Below, one piece after another: positions 33,635-42,988 of a DNA stretch of 64,000 nt; position 1 is the first letter of the stretch; every line of letters begins with the position of its first letter. Both the position numbers and the translations under genes were made by a program. The notes below the pieces were generated by a model. It saw only the letters and a list, made by a program, of their open reading frames with translations. It made no database searches and was not told the origin of the DNA. This DNA comes from Paenibacillus_E violae (GTDB lineage: Bacteria > Bacillota > Bacilli > Paenibacillales > NBRC-103111): the NCBI RefSeq assembly GCF_032461945.1, contig NZ_JAWCUD010000001.1, positions 434,001 through 498,000 on the forward strand, given 5' to 3'.

Positions 33635-35830
33635 ATGCAGATAACTTTTGAACAGACACAAGGTATTTTCCATTTAAAAAACAGCCAGATGAGTTATGTG
33701 ATTCAGCTTGTCCAGAATGCCTACCCGGCACATGTCTACTGGGGTCGCCCCATCCGGTCCGGGCAATTGGCCGCCATTTTACAATTTCATGAAAGATGTT
33801 CGTTCTCTCCGAACCCGGTTCCGGAAGATCGCAGCATCTCTTTCGATACGTTACCGCAGGAATATCCGGCCTATGGAACAAGTGACTTTCGGGAGCCTGC
33901 TTATCAAGTTGCGCTTTCGAACGGGTCCACGATTACTGAACTTATCTATGATAAACATCGAATCTACGCAGGCAAGCCTACTTTAGAAGGTTTGCCGGCT
34001 ACGTATACAGAGCATGAGGACGAAGCACAAACGCTTGAGTTGGAATTAGTGGATGCGTTGATTGGTCTACGCGTCATTCTTTCTTACACCATCTTTGACC
34101 AGCATGCGGCATTGACCAGATCCGTGCGTTTCGTGAACGAAGGCACTGCTGATTTGAAGCTGCTTCGTGCACTTAGTATGAGCGTTGATTATTCGCATAG
34201 CGAATTTGATCTGCTGCAGCTTTCAGGCAGTTGGGTGAGAGAGCGGCATATAGAACGCAGGGCGCTTGCTCCCGGCAAATTGACCGTAGAAAGCCGCCGC
34301 GGATCCAGCAGCCATCAGCATAACCCATTCATTGCATTGCTCGCCAAAGAAGCTGGCGAAGACCATGGGGATGTATACGGGTTTAGCCTCGTGTACAGCG
34401 GAAATTTTGCCGCTCATGCCGAAGTAGAACCGTATGGGAATACACGTATTTCCATGGGGATTAATCCGTTTGACTTCTCTTGGCTGCTTGAGCCTGGACA
34501 AGCTTTTCAGACGCCTGAAGCCGTTATGGTTTACTCCAGCTCCGGTTTAGGGGAAATGTCCAGGTCTTATCACAAACTGTACCGTACCCGCCTATGTCGT
34601 GGAGAGTTCCGTGACCGTACTAGACCAGTGCTCGTGAATAACTGGGAAGCGACGTACTTCCAATTTAACGCGGATAAAATCGAAAGCATCGCCAAAGCGG
34701 GCAAGGATCTTGGGATCGAGTTGTTCGTTCTTGACGATGGCTGGTTTGGCAAAAGAGACAGCGACAATAGCTCTCTAGGCGATTGGTTCGTCGATAAAGC
34801 GAAGCTGCCGAATGGGCTGGAAGATTTGGTTGCCAGAGTAAATGGCATGGGGCTTCAATTCGGACTCTGGTTTGAGCCGGAGATGGTGTCTCCGAACAGC
34901 GAACTGTACCGGAAACATCCGGATTGGTGCTTGCACGTGCCGAACCGCCGCCGTACAGAGGGCCGGCAGCAATTGATTCTGGACTTTTCGCGCGAGGATG
35001 TTTGTGAGGCCATCTTGGGGATGCTTCGCAACATCCTGAGCAGCAGCCCCATTACTTATGTCAAATGGGACATGAACCGCAATATGACGGAAATCGGCTC
35101 TGCTGCGCTGCCGCCTGAACGTCAAAGGGAAACGGCTCATCGTTATATCCTAGGGCTATATCGCGTTCTAGAATCATTAACGAAAGAATTTCCGCATATT
35201 TTGTTTGAAAGCTGTTCTGGTGGTGGAGGCCGCTTCGACCCTGGCATGCTTTATTATATGCCGCAAACGTGGACGAGCGATAACACCGATGCCGTTTCCC
35301 GCTTGAAAATTCAATACGGCACGAGCATCGTCTATCCGATTAGCTCGATGGGTGCGCACGTATCCGCTGTTCCGAATCACCAGGTGCACCGCGAAACCTC
35401 GCTGAAGATGCGCGGTGATGTGGCGATGTCCGGCAACTTCGGTTACGAGTTGGATCTCACCCGTTTCACGGATGAGGAGAAAGAGATTGTCAAACAGCAA
35501 ATCGCGGACTACAAAGAAATTCGCCCGCTCGTCCAATTCGGCGACTTGTATCGTCTGTTAAGTCCCTTCGAGGGCAACGAAACGGCTTGGATGATCGTCT
35601 CTGAAGATAAAAAACAAGCGCTGGTCGGCTACTTCCGCGTGTTGGCAGAACCAAACGCACCACTCAAATCGCTGCGGTTAAAAGGGCTTAACCCTGACTT
35701 CGACTACCGCATTGCTGGCAAGGAAGAGGAGTATCCTGGCGATCACTTGCTTTACGCCGGTCTTCCCGTCAACGATTTGCGCGGAGATTTCCAAAGTAAA
35801 ATATGGGTACTGCAGGCATCTTCTCAATGA
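33635..35830 (+). CDS. GH36 alpha-galactosidase
   Basis: 731 residues from the ATG at 33635, with CAGGAGG six bases upstream. An N-terminal beta-sandwich (residues ~1-330) precedes a TIM barrel. The nucleophile is Asp479 in YVKWDMNR and the acid/base is Asp535 in SCSGGGGRFD. WFEPEMVSPNSELYRKHPDW is a further family stretch. It hydrolyses alpha-1,6-galactosides such as melibiose and raffinose. No signal peptide is seen, so it acts on imported sugars. It stands alone without a transporter next to it. Confidence 0.95.
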   Translation: MQITFEQTQGIFHLKNSQMSYVIQLVQNAYPAHVYWGRPIRSGQLAAILQFHERCSFSPNPVPEDRSISFDTLPQEYPAYGTSDFREPAYQVALSNGSTITELIYDKHRIYAGKPTLEGLPATYTEHEDEAQTLELELVDALIGLRVILSYTIFDQHAALTRSVRFVNEGTADLKLLRALSMSVDYSHSEFDLLQLSGSWVRERHIERRALAPGKLTVESRRGSSSHQHNPFIALLAKEAGEDHGDVYGFSLVYSGNFAAHAEVEPYGNTRISMGINPFDFSWLLEPGQAFQTPEAVMVYSSSGLGEMSRSYHKLYRTRLCRGEFRDRTRPVLVNNWEATYFQFNADKIESIAKAGKDLGIELFVLDDGWFGKRDSDNSSLGDWFVDKAKLPNGLEDLVARVNGMGLQFGLWFEPEMVSPNSELYRKHPDWCLHVPNRRRTEGRQQLILDFSREDVCEAILGMLRNILSSSPITYVKWDMNRNMTEIGSAALPPERQRETAHRYILGLYRVLESLTKEFPHILFESCSGGGGRFDPGMLYYMPQTWTSDNTDAVSRLKIQYGTSIVYPISSMGAHVSAVPNHQVHRETSLKMRGDVAMSGNFGYELDLTRFTDEEKEIVKQQIADYKEIRPLVQFGDLYRLLSPFEGNETAWMIVSEDKKQALVGYFRVLAEPNAPLKSLRLKGLNPDFDYRIAGKEEEYPGDHLLYAGLPVNDLRGDFQSKIWVLQASSQ

Positions 35831-35897
35831 TCCTATTTTCCGCTATGATTAGTCTATTACATAAATAGACTGATCATGGAAGGGAGATTACTGCGAT

Positions 35898-36410
35898 ATG
35901 TTGAAGCGGCCTGGGAAAGATGAATACGCGCCATATTATGAACAGTACATCAGCAAAGTGACTGACGAGGAATACGAGGTGTTCTTAGACCGTCAACGCG
36001 ATGAAATCCTTGCATTATTTGGGGATATTGACGAGGAGAAGGCACGATATCGCTATGCCCCGGGGAAATGGAGCTTGAAAGAAGTATTAGGGCATATTAC
36101 GGACACTGAGCGGGTGATGAGCTACCGGATGCTGCGCATTTCTCGCGGAGATTCGACGCTACTACCCGGGTTTGATCAGGACGTCTTTGTTGCGAATACT
36201 TCGTTCGACGAACTGTCTATCGAGGATCTATTGAATGATTTCAAAGCGGTTCGGCAGGCGACCTTAACACTTCGCCGAACGATTGCAGATTCCGCTTGGT
36301 CGCGCCAGGCGAACGTCAGCACGTTTGACATCACTGCACGAGGTCTAGCCTACGTGATTGCCGGTCATGCCGAACACCATCTAACCATTGTGAAAGAACG
36401 ATATTTATAG
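35898..36410 (+). CDS. DinB-like four-helix metalloprotein
   Basis: 170 residues, all helical. Metal-binding histidines are visible at GHITDTE (about residue 66) and GHAEHHL (about 158), the two-site pattern of the DinB/YfiT superfamily. APGKWSLKEVLGHITDTERV is the typical first helix. Functions in this family range from thiol-dependent transferases to unknown. A terminator follows directly. Confidence 0.88.
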   Translation: MLKRPGKDEYAPYYEQYISKVTDEEYEVFLDRQRDEILALFGDIDEEKARYRYAPGKWSLKEVLGHITDTERVMSYRMLRISRGDSTLLPGFDQDVFVANTSFDELSIEDLLNDFKAVRQATLTLRRTIADSAWSRQANVSTFDITARGLAYVIAGHAEHHLTIVKERYL

Positions 36411-36456
36411 AAAAAAAGAGTTTGTCAGGGAAACACCCTCGACAAACTCTTTTTTT
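36411..36456. terminator. Bidirectional terminator
   Basis: AAAAAAAGAGTTTGTC pairs with GACAAACTCTTTTTTT, with AGGG/CCCT pairing inside. The stop codon of the minus-strand gene at 36455 touches its edge. Confidence 0.92.
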
Positions 36457-36682
36457 AATATAGGGATAAAGCCAACGAATCGCGTTCATTAAATGAATGG
36501 AGAATCGCTTCACAGCCAACGATTTCGATGCTGATGATCGACTCCAAACATTTCTTAATGGTGGCTCTGCCTTTAGTAACTTTCGCTTCAAGAGCGGATT
36601 TCAATAGGTTGAATTTCTTTTTATTTTTCTCATCGGAGTAGACAGGCACGGGTTTGTTATGAATCGTAATAAACATTTTCAT
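36455..36682 (-). CDS. Hypothetical small basic protein
   Basis: 75 residues. It begins MKMFITIHNKPVPVYSDEKN and then has a Lys-rich helical stretch. The ribosome site is GGTGA six bases before ATG; a second ATG follows two codons later. It is convergent with the DinB-like gene and shares its terminator, which supports a real gene. I do not recognise the family. The 250-base AT-rich gap beyond it (36683-36933) shows no further gene. Confidence 0.6.
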   Translation of the reverse strand: MKMFITIHNKPVPVYSDEKNKKKFNLLKSALEAKVTKGRATIKKCLESIISIEIVGCEAILHSFNERDSLALSLY

Positions 36683-36933
36683 AGATTTTCACCATCCTAG
36701 GAATTGGATATACATCAAGCATATATGAGGATTATTAATTTAACCTTAAAATAGTTTTACAATTTTGAAACAAACTTGCATTTCATGTATATATGTTAAA
36801 ACTATTCAAAATAATTCCTCATTTTGGATCTAGTAAACGACTAGCTTTTTCAGTTGTCAAAGAATATACGATTTAGAAGGCAAAAAAGTTCCATACTCTA
36901 AGAAAAACTACATGAAAAATTTGTGAATTTTCT

Positions 36934-37734
36934 TTAATTTTGCGAATCCTTCTGCCGATACAGCTTTGGAGAGATCCCGAATCGATGTTTAAAAGCGCGA
37001 TGAAAGTACGGATAGCTGCCGAAGCCGCAGCTCAAGGCGATTTGCTCCAAAGACATGGAGCTATCGTGCATGCGTTCCACAGCACTGGATAAGCGGACTT
37101 CCAAGGCGTATTGAATCATGGTTTTGCCGAAGCATTCCTTGAACAAATGAACAGCACGGGATACGCTGAGTCCCACATGGTCAGCCACATCGTCCACTTT
37201 GAAAGTGGCTGTTGCATGCGCCTCAATAAACCGTTTCATCCGGGTGCCTGTAAAAGGCCGTCCTTGCAAGGAGACGGTTTCCGTTGCCGCACGTTCCACA
37301 TACAGGCATAGCGCCTGCAGCAAATACCCGCTAAGCTCCCGGTTTTCCTCTTCCATTCTGCGTTTCTCGAGAATAAGCTGGCGCCAAAGCGAAATGAGCC
37401 GCGCGTCAAGATCAATGCGCGTGCAGGTTTGTTTGTGGCTGCGTTTCCACCAGGCGTCGATCCAGGCCCCTTTGCAAAATAAATAATAATCTCCGCTGGC
37501 GATTTTGCCGCCGGGGTTGTCTTTCGCGGGTTCGATCTTTAACTCATATGGATCGCCCGGCTTATATAGAAGCAAATGGCCTGATTCGATTTGAATCATT
37601 TGCCCATCAACGAGAATTTCACAAGTACCCTCTGTCTGTAAACGGAAAAGATAAGTATTGAGTCCGGATTTCGCACTCACATTAAACGGTTCCATATGAA
37701 AAGAATAGCCGCAGGTCAACAACTCCGTATCCAT
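36934..37734 (-). CDS. AraC-family transcriptional regulator
   Basis: 266 residues from the ATG at 37734 (AAAGGTGA upstream; a longer frame to 37791 has no site). N-terminal cupin-like ligand domain (FRLQTEG, LVDGQMIQIESGHLLLYKPGDPY split across strands). The C-terminal pair of helix-turn-helix units is seen as VDDVADHVGLSVSRAVHLFK and LEQIALSCGFGSYPYFHRAF. It is divergent from the sugar isomerase and oxidoreductase genes, which it probably controls in response to their substrate. Confidence 0.92.
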   Translation of the reverse strand: MDTELLTCGYSFHMEPFNVSAKSGLNTYLFRLQTEGTCEILVDGQMIQIESGHLLLYKPGDPYELKIEPAKDNPGGKIASGDYYLFCKGAWIDAWWKRSHKQTCTRIDLDARLISLWRQLILEKRRMEEENRELSGYLLQALCLYVERAATETVSLQGRPFTGTRMKRFIEAHATATFKVDDVADHVGLSVSRAVHLFKECFGKTMIQYALEVRLSSAVERMHDSSMSLEQIALSCGFGSYPYFHRAFKHRFGISPKLYRQKDSQN

Positions 37735-37868
37735 TGTAATCACCTTTCGTAGCCAAATAAGAGATGTTTTGATTATATCGTGAATGGTCATAATAAGCTA
37801 TGTTCCGTTATACTGTCTACAAGGTTAAAGAAATGCATAAATTGGAATTTAAGAAAAGAGGGAAACAA

Positions 37869-38642
37869 ATGGGACGTTTAGGAATTGGTCTTCAATTGTA
37901 TACACTTCGTGATGATATGGCAAAAGACTTGGAAGGCACACTTCGTCATGTTGCGAAGTTAGGTTATGAAGGCGTAGAGTTTGCCGGTTATTTTGACAAG
38001 CCTGCTGCTGAAATGAAAGATTTGCTGGATGAGCTTGGCCTGAAAGCAATTGGCAGCCATGTAAGTTTGGAGAGATTCCGCAATAATCTGCAAGGTGAAA
38101 TTGACTACCTGCACACGATTGGCGCGAAATATGCGATCTGCCCTTATGTAGGTGCTGAAGAACGTGAAAATGCTGAACAATGGAGAAAGTTAATTGCAGA
38201 ATGTGAGCAAATTGCGATTGAAGTTGGCAAACAAGGCTTGCAGTTCTTATATCATAATCATGATTTCGAATTCCATCATAAGGTAGACGGCGAGTTCGTC
38301 TTTGATGCGATGTACGCGGGGAAAGATGCGATTCAAGTGGAAATGGATGTGTGCTGGGTTAAATATGCCGGACAAGATCCATTAGCTTATATTGCCAAGT
38401 ATGCTGGACGTCTGCCGCTGCTTCATTTCAAAGATTTCTCCAAGGATGCTGAAGGCAAACTGGTTACATTGGAGCTAGGATTAGGCGAAGTTCCACTGGA
38501 GCAAGTGATTAAAGCTGCTGAGCAAGCAGGCGTGGAGTGGCTTGTAGTTGAGCAGGATCACTGCCAGAAGCCACCGCTTGTGAGCATTGAAAACAGTTTG
38601 AACTGGGTTAAAGAGCACTATATCAACGTCGTTCCTAACTAA
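37869..38642 (+). CDS. Sugar phosphate isomerase/epimerase family TIM-barrel protein
   Basis: 257 residues from the ATG at 37869, with GAGGG upstream; frames from 37800 lack a site. AP endonuclease-2-like TIM barrel (GIGLQLYTLRDDM at the start). Metal-ligand residues lie in LYHNHDFEF, VEMDVCWVKYAG, LLHFKDFS and VEQDHC. Relatives act on inositol, xylose or keto-sugars. It precedes a Gfo/Idh/MocA dehydrogenase by 38 bases, a common two-gene module for oxidising and isomerising a sugar or cyclitol. Confidence 0.88.
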   Translation: MGRLGIGLQLYTLRDDMAKDLEGTLRHVAKLGYEGVEFAGYFDKPAAEMKDLLDELGLKAIGSHVSLERFRNNLQGEIDYLHTIGAKYAICPYVGAEERENAEQWRKLIAECEQIAIEVGKQGLQFLYHNHDFEFHHKVDGEFVFDAMYAGKDAIQVEMDVCWVKYAGQDPLAYIAKYAGRLPLLHFKDFSKDAEGKLVTLELGLGEVPLEQVIKAAEQAGVEWLVVEQDHCQKPPLVSIENSLNWVKEHYINVVPN

Positions 38643-38680
38643 TTTTTCTAATTAATCATTCAGAGGAGTGTACAATTATA

Positions 38681-39700
38681 ATGAGTAAAATTAAAGTGGC
38701 CGTCGTTGGTTGCGGCTCGATTTCCAAACATAGACATATCCCGGAATACGCAATAAATCCAAATGTGGAGCTTGTTGCTTTTGTTGATCCAATCATCGAA
38801 AGAGCTGAGCATTATGCTCAGCTTCATGGCGGAAAAGCTTACAGCAGTTATACTGAAATGCTGAAAGAAGAAAAAGTGGATGCCGTTAGCGTATGTACGC
38901 CTAACTACTTGCACGCAGAAGTTTCAATTGCCGCAGCAAATGCTGGCGCTCATGTACTCGTAGAGAAGCCAATGGCTGCTACAGCTGAAGAAGCAGAGGC
39001 TATGATTGAAGCTGCTAAGAAAAACGGCGTGTTCTTGATGGTTGGCCACAACCAACGCCTAATGGCGCCGCACGTGAAAGCGAAAGAAATTTTGGAATCA
39101 GGCAAGCTGGGCAAAGTGCTGACATTCCGCACCTCTTTCGGACATCCAGGACCGGAAGGCTGGAGCATTGACGGCCGCGAGAGCTGGTTCTTCCGCAAAG
39201 AAGAAGCGATCATGGGCGCAATGGGCGACCTTGGCGTGCATAAATCGGATTTGATCCGTTATTTGTTGAATGATGAAGTTGCACAAGTGGCAGCTTTCGT
39301 AGGCACTATTCACAAAGAGGGAACGGATGTAGATGATAACTCCACTTGCTTGCTGCGCATGAAGAGCGGCGCTACTGGCTCTCTAGTTGCTAGCTGGACT
39401 TACTACAAAGGCCAAGACAACTCCACGGTTCTCTGGTGCGAGAACGGCGTTATCAAAATCGATACAGATCCAAACGATCAAGTTATCGTTGAACTTCGTA
39501 ACGGCACGGTTGAACGTTACAAAGTAGGTCAAGTAGCGACAAATGAGAAACAAACGGTAAGCGGTGTAATCGATGAGTTCGTATCCTGCATTGTGAGTGG
39601 TACAAAACCGCGTATTTCCGGCGAAGAAGGCAAACGTTCCTTGGAAGTTATCCTGGCTGCATTCGAATCCGAAGCAACAGGTAAAATCATTACGCTCTAA
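38681..39700 (+). CDS. Gfo/Idh/MocA family oxidoreductase
   Basis: 339 residues. Rossmann start KVAVVGCGSISKHRHIPEY. The active-site Lys lies in VLVEKPMAAT, and MGDLGVHKSDLIRYL carries the catalytic His/Asp region. It oxidises or reduces a sugar or inositol with NAD(P). GAGGAG precedes ATG by about 14 bases. It forms one operon with the isomerase, and the AraC gene faces away upstream. A terminator shared with the convergent LTA-synthase-like gene follows. Confidence 0.92.
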   Translation: MSKIKVAVVGCGSISKHRHIPEYAINPNVELVAFVDPIIERAEHYAQLHGGKAYSSYTEMLKEEKVDAVSVCTPNYLHAEVSIAAANAGAHVLVEKPMAATAEEAEAMIEAAKKNGVFLMVGHNQRLMAPHVKAKEILESGKLGKVLTFRTSFGHPGPEGWSIDGRESWFFRKEEAIMGAMGDLGVHKSDLIRYLLNDEVAQVAAFVGTIHKEGTDVDDNSTCLLRMKSGATGSLVASWTYYKGQDNSTVLWCENGVIKIDTDPNDQVIVELRNGTVERYKVGQVATNEKQTVSGVIDEFVSCIVSGTKPRISGEEGKRSLEVILAAFESEATGKIITL

Positions 39701-39716
39701 TTGCATTTTATATAAA

Positions 39717-39767
39717 AAAAGAGTGTGTCCCACGAGCCATGAAGTTGGCTGTTGGACACACTCTTTT
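39717..39767. terminator. Bidirectional terminator
   Basis: AAAAGAGTGTGTCC pairs with GGACACACTCTTTT, with an inner AGCC/GGCT stem. Confidence 0.9.
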
Positions 39768-39769
39768 GT

Positions 39770-41884
39770 TTATCTTCCGCCCATCTCAATCGGGAGCGTG
39801 TTCGATTTGCCCACAACGGTTTCCTTCGAGTCTTTCACTTGCACTTGGATGTCCCAAATGCCGGCTTTTAGCATATTGCCTTCCACCCTGGCTGTGACCA
39901 TATGCTCATCTTGCCATGTCGTCGGAATGGCTTTGCCGTTCAGCGTTACAATGCTGAGAGGGGGCAAGTTACTGCCGCGTATTAGAAGTGTAACACTGGA
40001 ACGCCCTGAGATATCTTGGTCTTGTGTATCTGCCTCGACTTTATCAAGGAGTATGGGACCAAAACCGAGCATATACTTCGAATTAATAATAGGTACCTTG
40101 TAGTCCTTGTAGGCATGTCGGTCGCCGAACATAATGTCATACTGCAAGGTTTCATAGTCTTTTAAATCTTGTTCGTTGATGTGCATCGCCTCAAAATAAT
40201 CTTTAGGCGGGATAATAGGGATCTTTTTCGAAAGCTGGCTTAAATAATTAGTATAATAGCTGCCTTGCTGTTTAGATAATTCTATGAGATAAGGACCTAG
40301 ATATGATGGGCTGATATTGAGCTTATCCTTGCGTTCCGTGTCGAAATTGTTCCAGACGACAAGAGGAACGCTGTACATTTTTTTCAAGAAATCCGGATCG
40401 TCTTTACCGCTAATATATTTGGTGTCAATATAAGTGGCGTAATCATCGCCTAAGGCCGGCAAGTGGTCGCCCCAGAATGCGATAATGGTAGGTTCGCCTT
40501 TTTTCTCATAATACTCGACAAGCTCTTTCAGCATTCTATCAGAGGCATTGATGCCTTGAGCAAGCGTTTCGAGCATACCTTGAGAGGAAGGGGACATGTC
40601 ACCTGTGACATCGAACGTATTTTTTGGGAACTTACCCGGGAAGAAATGGAAATGATTTTCCATCGTATTTGCGAAAACAAAGTCGGGACCTTCGCTGAGA
40701 TCCGTCGCATGGATAATATTCGCCGCAACTTCACTATCCGCGATGTAAGGGCCCGAATAGTTAGGCTTAAAATATTCAATTGGAATATACTTCGAGAAAC
40801 CAAAGTCTTTATAGACTCGATTACTGTTAAAATACCAGTTATAGAAAGGGCTAATCGCTGTAGATGTGTAACCTTGTCTCGCATAAATACTAGCTAGGGA
40901 ATCTACTTCATTCGTAATAAATTGGTTATACGCAATCGATCCTTGCGGCAAGAAGCGCATGGAGTTCCCCGTTAATACCTCAAACTCCACGTTGGCAGTT
41001 CCACCGCCATACTGCGGCGAAAGCATGGTACCGCTCGTACCTGTCTGCTGTAATTGATGAAAAAATGGGATTGGATCCCGGCTGAATGTTACACCCTTGA
41101 TCACGGTAGGATCCCAGAAAGCTTCACTCAATACGACAATCACATTCGGCTTTACATTCGGATCGCCGGCTTTAACCGGCGGTTTAGGTGAATTGCTGAC
41201 GATGGCTTCAACCGCTTTATCATCATAGCCTTCTCGTTTCTCGCTGAACATCGACTTCGTATTCAGGAAGGTGGCTAGCGCATAACCGTTTGTTTGCGTA
41301 TTCTCAACCTGATTCCATACCGAAGCTTTAATGCCGCACCATTTCTGAACCGGTAGCGGTAAATCGGTATAAACCGCTGCCAACATGCCAAGCGCAATAA
41401 CGGCGACAATTCCCCGTTCTTTTATATGCACTTTTTTCATAAATAACTGTGTGCGGTATAACAAGAAATAGCTGGCTGCAAGGAACAACACGATCATAAA
41501 CAGCACATTGAAGGTGAATATATTTTTAATATATTGCACCATATCGGATGCTTCGCCTGCTAAAACAATATCCCAAGGTGTCAAAGGGACGCCTAATATT
41601 TTGAGTTTTATCCCACTAATGAGTCCCATCACCAGCAGTATTCCCGAAAGAATCCAATAGGCTACTCTAGTACGGCCAATAATGGCGATAAAAAGCAAAA
41701 GCAGACTAAATACAATCCATTCATTATAAAGCAACTCGATAATATGCTTATAGCTCCATGTAAACATCTCTATATATTGCCCGCGGCTTAAAATTTCCAT
41801 GATGACCACAGGAATTAAAGCGATAAGAATAAAGGGCAGCCGCTGCCGCGACAGCTGCAGTAAACGTTCTAGATGTAATTTCAT
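39770..41884 (-). CDS. LTA synthase family protein (sulfatase-fold phosphoglycerol transferase), paralogue 1
   Basis: 704 residues from the ATG at 41884 (AGGAGA just upstream; a longer frame to 41923 is less likely). Five N-terminal membrane helices (~1-200) are followed by an extracellular sulfatase-type domain. Probable metal and catalytic residues are Glu in VVLSEAFWDP, Thr in GGGTANVEFEVLTGNS, and Asp-His in FWGDHLP. The last ~90 residues look like an added beta-sandwich (SSVTLLIRGSNLPPLSIVTL). It should transfer glycerol phosphate or a similar group at the outer face. A promoter with extended -10 (TGGTATAAT) lies at 41937-41929. Confidence 0.9.
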   Translation of the reverse strand: MKLHLERLLQLSRQRLPFILIALIPVVIMEILSRGQYIEMFTWSYKHIIELLYNEWIVFSLLLLFIAIIGRTRVAYWILSGILLVMGLISGIKLKILGVPLTPWDIVLAGEASDMVQYIKNIFTFNVLFMIVLFLAASYFLLYRTQLFMKKVHIKERGIVAVIALGMLAAVYTDLPLPVQKWCGIKASVWNQVENTQTNGYALATFLNTKSMFSEKREGYDDKAVEAIVSNSPKPPVKAGDPNVKPNVIVVLSEAFWDPTVIKGVTFSRDPIPFFHQLQQTGTSGTMLSPQYGGGTANVEFEVLTGNSMRFLPQGSIAYNQFITNEVDSLASIYARQGYTSTAISPFYNWYFNSNRVYKDFGFSKYIPIEYFKPNYSGPYIADSEVAANIIHATDLSEGPDFVFANTMENHFHFFPGKFPKNTFDVTGDMSPSSQGMLETLAQGINASDRMLKELVEYYEKKGEPTIIAFWGDHLPALGDDYATYIDTKYISGKDDPDFLKKMYSVPLVVWNNFDTERKDKLNISPSYLGPYLIELSKQQGSYYTNYLSQLSKKIPIIPPKDYFEAMHINEQDLKDYETLQYDIMFGDRHAYKDYKVPIINSKYMLGFGPILLDKVEADTQDQDISGRSSVTLLIRGSNLPPLSIVTLNGKAIPTTWQDEHMVTARVEGNMLKAGIWDIQVQVKDSKETVVGKSNTLPIEMGGR

Positions 41885-41928
41885 ATGTTCTCCTATGGAT
41901 TGTAGATAAATTGTAAAGGACATCAGAC

Positions 41929-41937
41929 ATTATACCA
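41929..41937 (-). promoter_or_regulatory. Extended -10 promoter of LTA-synthase-like gene 1
   Basis: TGGTATAAT read on the minus strand, about 45 bases before the ATG. Confidence 0.5.
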
Positions 41938-42082
41938 TGGGAATCGGCAATATTCGATGGTAGTTTATCTAATTATTTTAAGGCATTTTGACGTGAAAAT
42001 TTGGCGGCTATAGGCAGGGAAATGATGGTTCCGACGAGAAGATAGTAAGTAGAAAAATGTAAGTGACGAAAGGGGATGAACG

Positions 42083-42988
42083 ATGGCTAAAGAACAGATC
42101 GAATTGCAGAAGCGGGCAACGATTAGAGCGCAGCATCGCAGAATGACCAAGACCAGCTTATTGCGGCGCGGTGTCTTTCTATTTATCGGAGCAGCCTTAA
42201 TGGCTGTCGGACTCGAAATATTTTTGGTCCCTAACAAAATTATTGATGGTGGAATTACCGGGATTTCAATTATTTTGTCATATTTGACCCAAATTCAAGT
42301 AGGGATATTCCTTACCTTATTGAATCTTCCATTTCTGTTTATCGGTTATAAAATGATTGGTAAAACATTTGCGTTATCGACATTATTCGCTATTTTGGTG
42401 ATGTCGGCAGGCACAGCCTTGCTTCACCCGGTTCATGAGCTGACGAATGATCCTTTATTGGCTGCCGTATTTGGTGGGATTATCCTTGGAATTGGCGTAG
42501 GGATGGTTATCCGATTCGGGGGATCGCTTGATGGAACAGAAATCATTGCGATTCTGATCTCTAAAAAGATTCCTTTTTCCGTCGGCGAGGTTGTGATGTT
42601 TTTCAACGTATTTATTCTAGGCAGTGCAGGTTTTGTATATAGCTGGGATCGTGCGATGTACTCATTAATTGCTTATTTTATCGCTTATAAAATGATTGAT
42701 GTGACGATCGAGGGTTTTGATGAGTCCAAATCCGTTTGGATCATCAGTGATCGGTTTAGACAGATCGGAGAAGCCATTTTGGACCGGTTGGGTCGCGGTG
42801 TTACCTATTTGGAAGGGGAAGGCGGTTTCTCCGGAGACAATAAAAAGGTTATATTCTGTGTCATCACGCGACTGGAGGAGGCGAAGCTGAAATCCATTGT
42901 TGATGAACTCGATCCATCGGCATTCCTCGCAGTCGGCAATATCCACGATGTCAAAGGCGGAAGATTTAAAAAGAAAGATATCCACTAA
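42083..42988 (+). CDS. YitT family membrane protein
   Basis: 301 residues. Five to six helices (VFLFIGAALMAVGLEIFLVP, then GGITGISIILSYLTQIQVGI) belong to the YitT/DUF161 family. The cytoplasmic DUF2179 domain closes the protein (IISDRFRQIGEAILDRLGRG, AVGNIHDVKGGRF). Function is unknown; a transport role is often assumed. AAGGGG is upstream of ATG. Its stop codon overlaps the stop of the convergent response regulator gene by four bases. Confidence 0.92.
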   Translation: MAKEQIELQKRATIRAQHRRMTKTSLLRRGVFLFIGAALMAVGLEIFLVPNKIIDGGITGISIILSYLTQIQVGIFLTLLNLPFLFIGYKMIGKTFALSTLFAILVMSAGTALLHPVHELTNDPLLAAVFGGIILGIGVGMVIRFGGSLDGTEIIAILISKKIPFSVGEVVMFFNVFILGSAGFVYSWDRAMYSLIAYFIAYKMIDVTIEGFDESKSVWIISDRFRQIGEAILDRLGRGVTYLEGEGGFSGDNKKVIFCVITRLEEAKLKSIVDELDPSAFLAVGNIHDVKGGRFKKKDIH

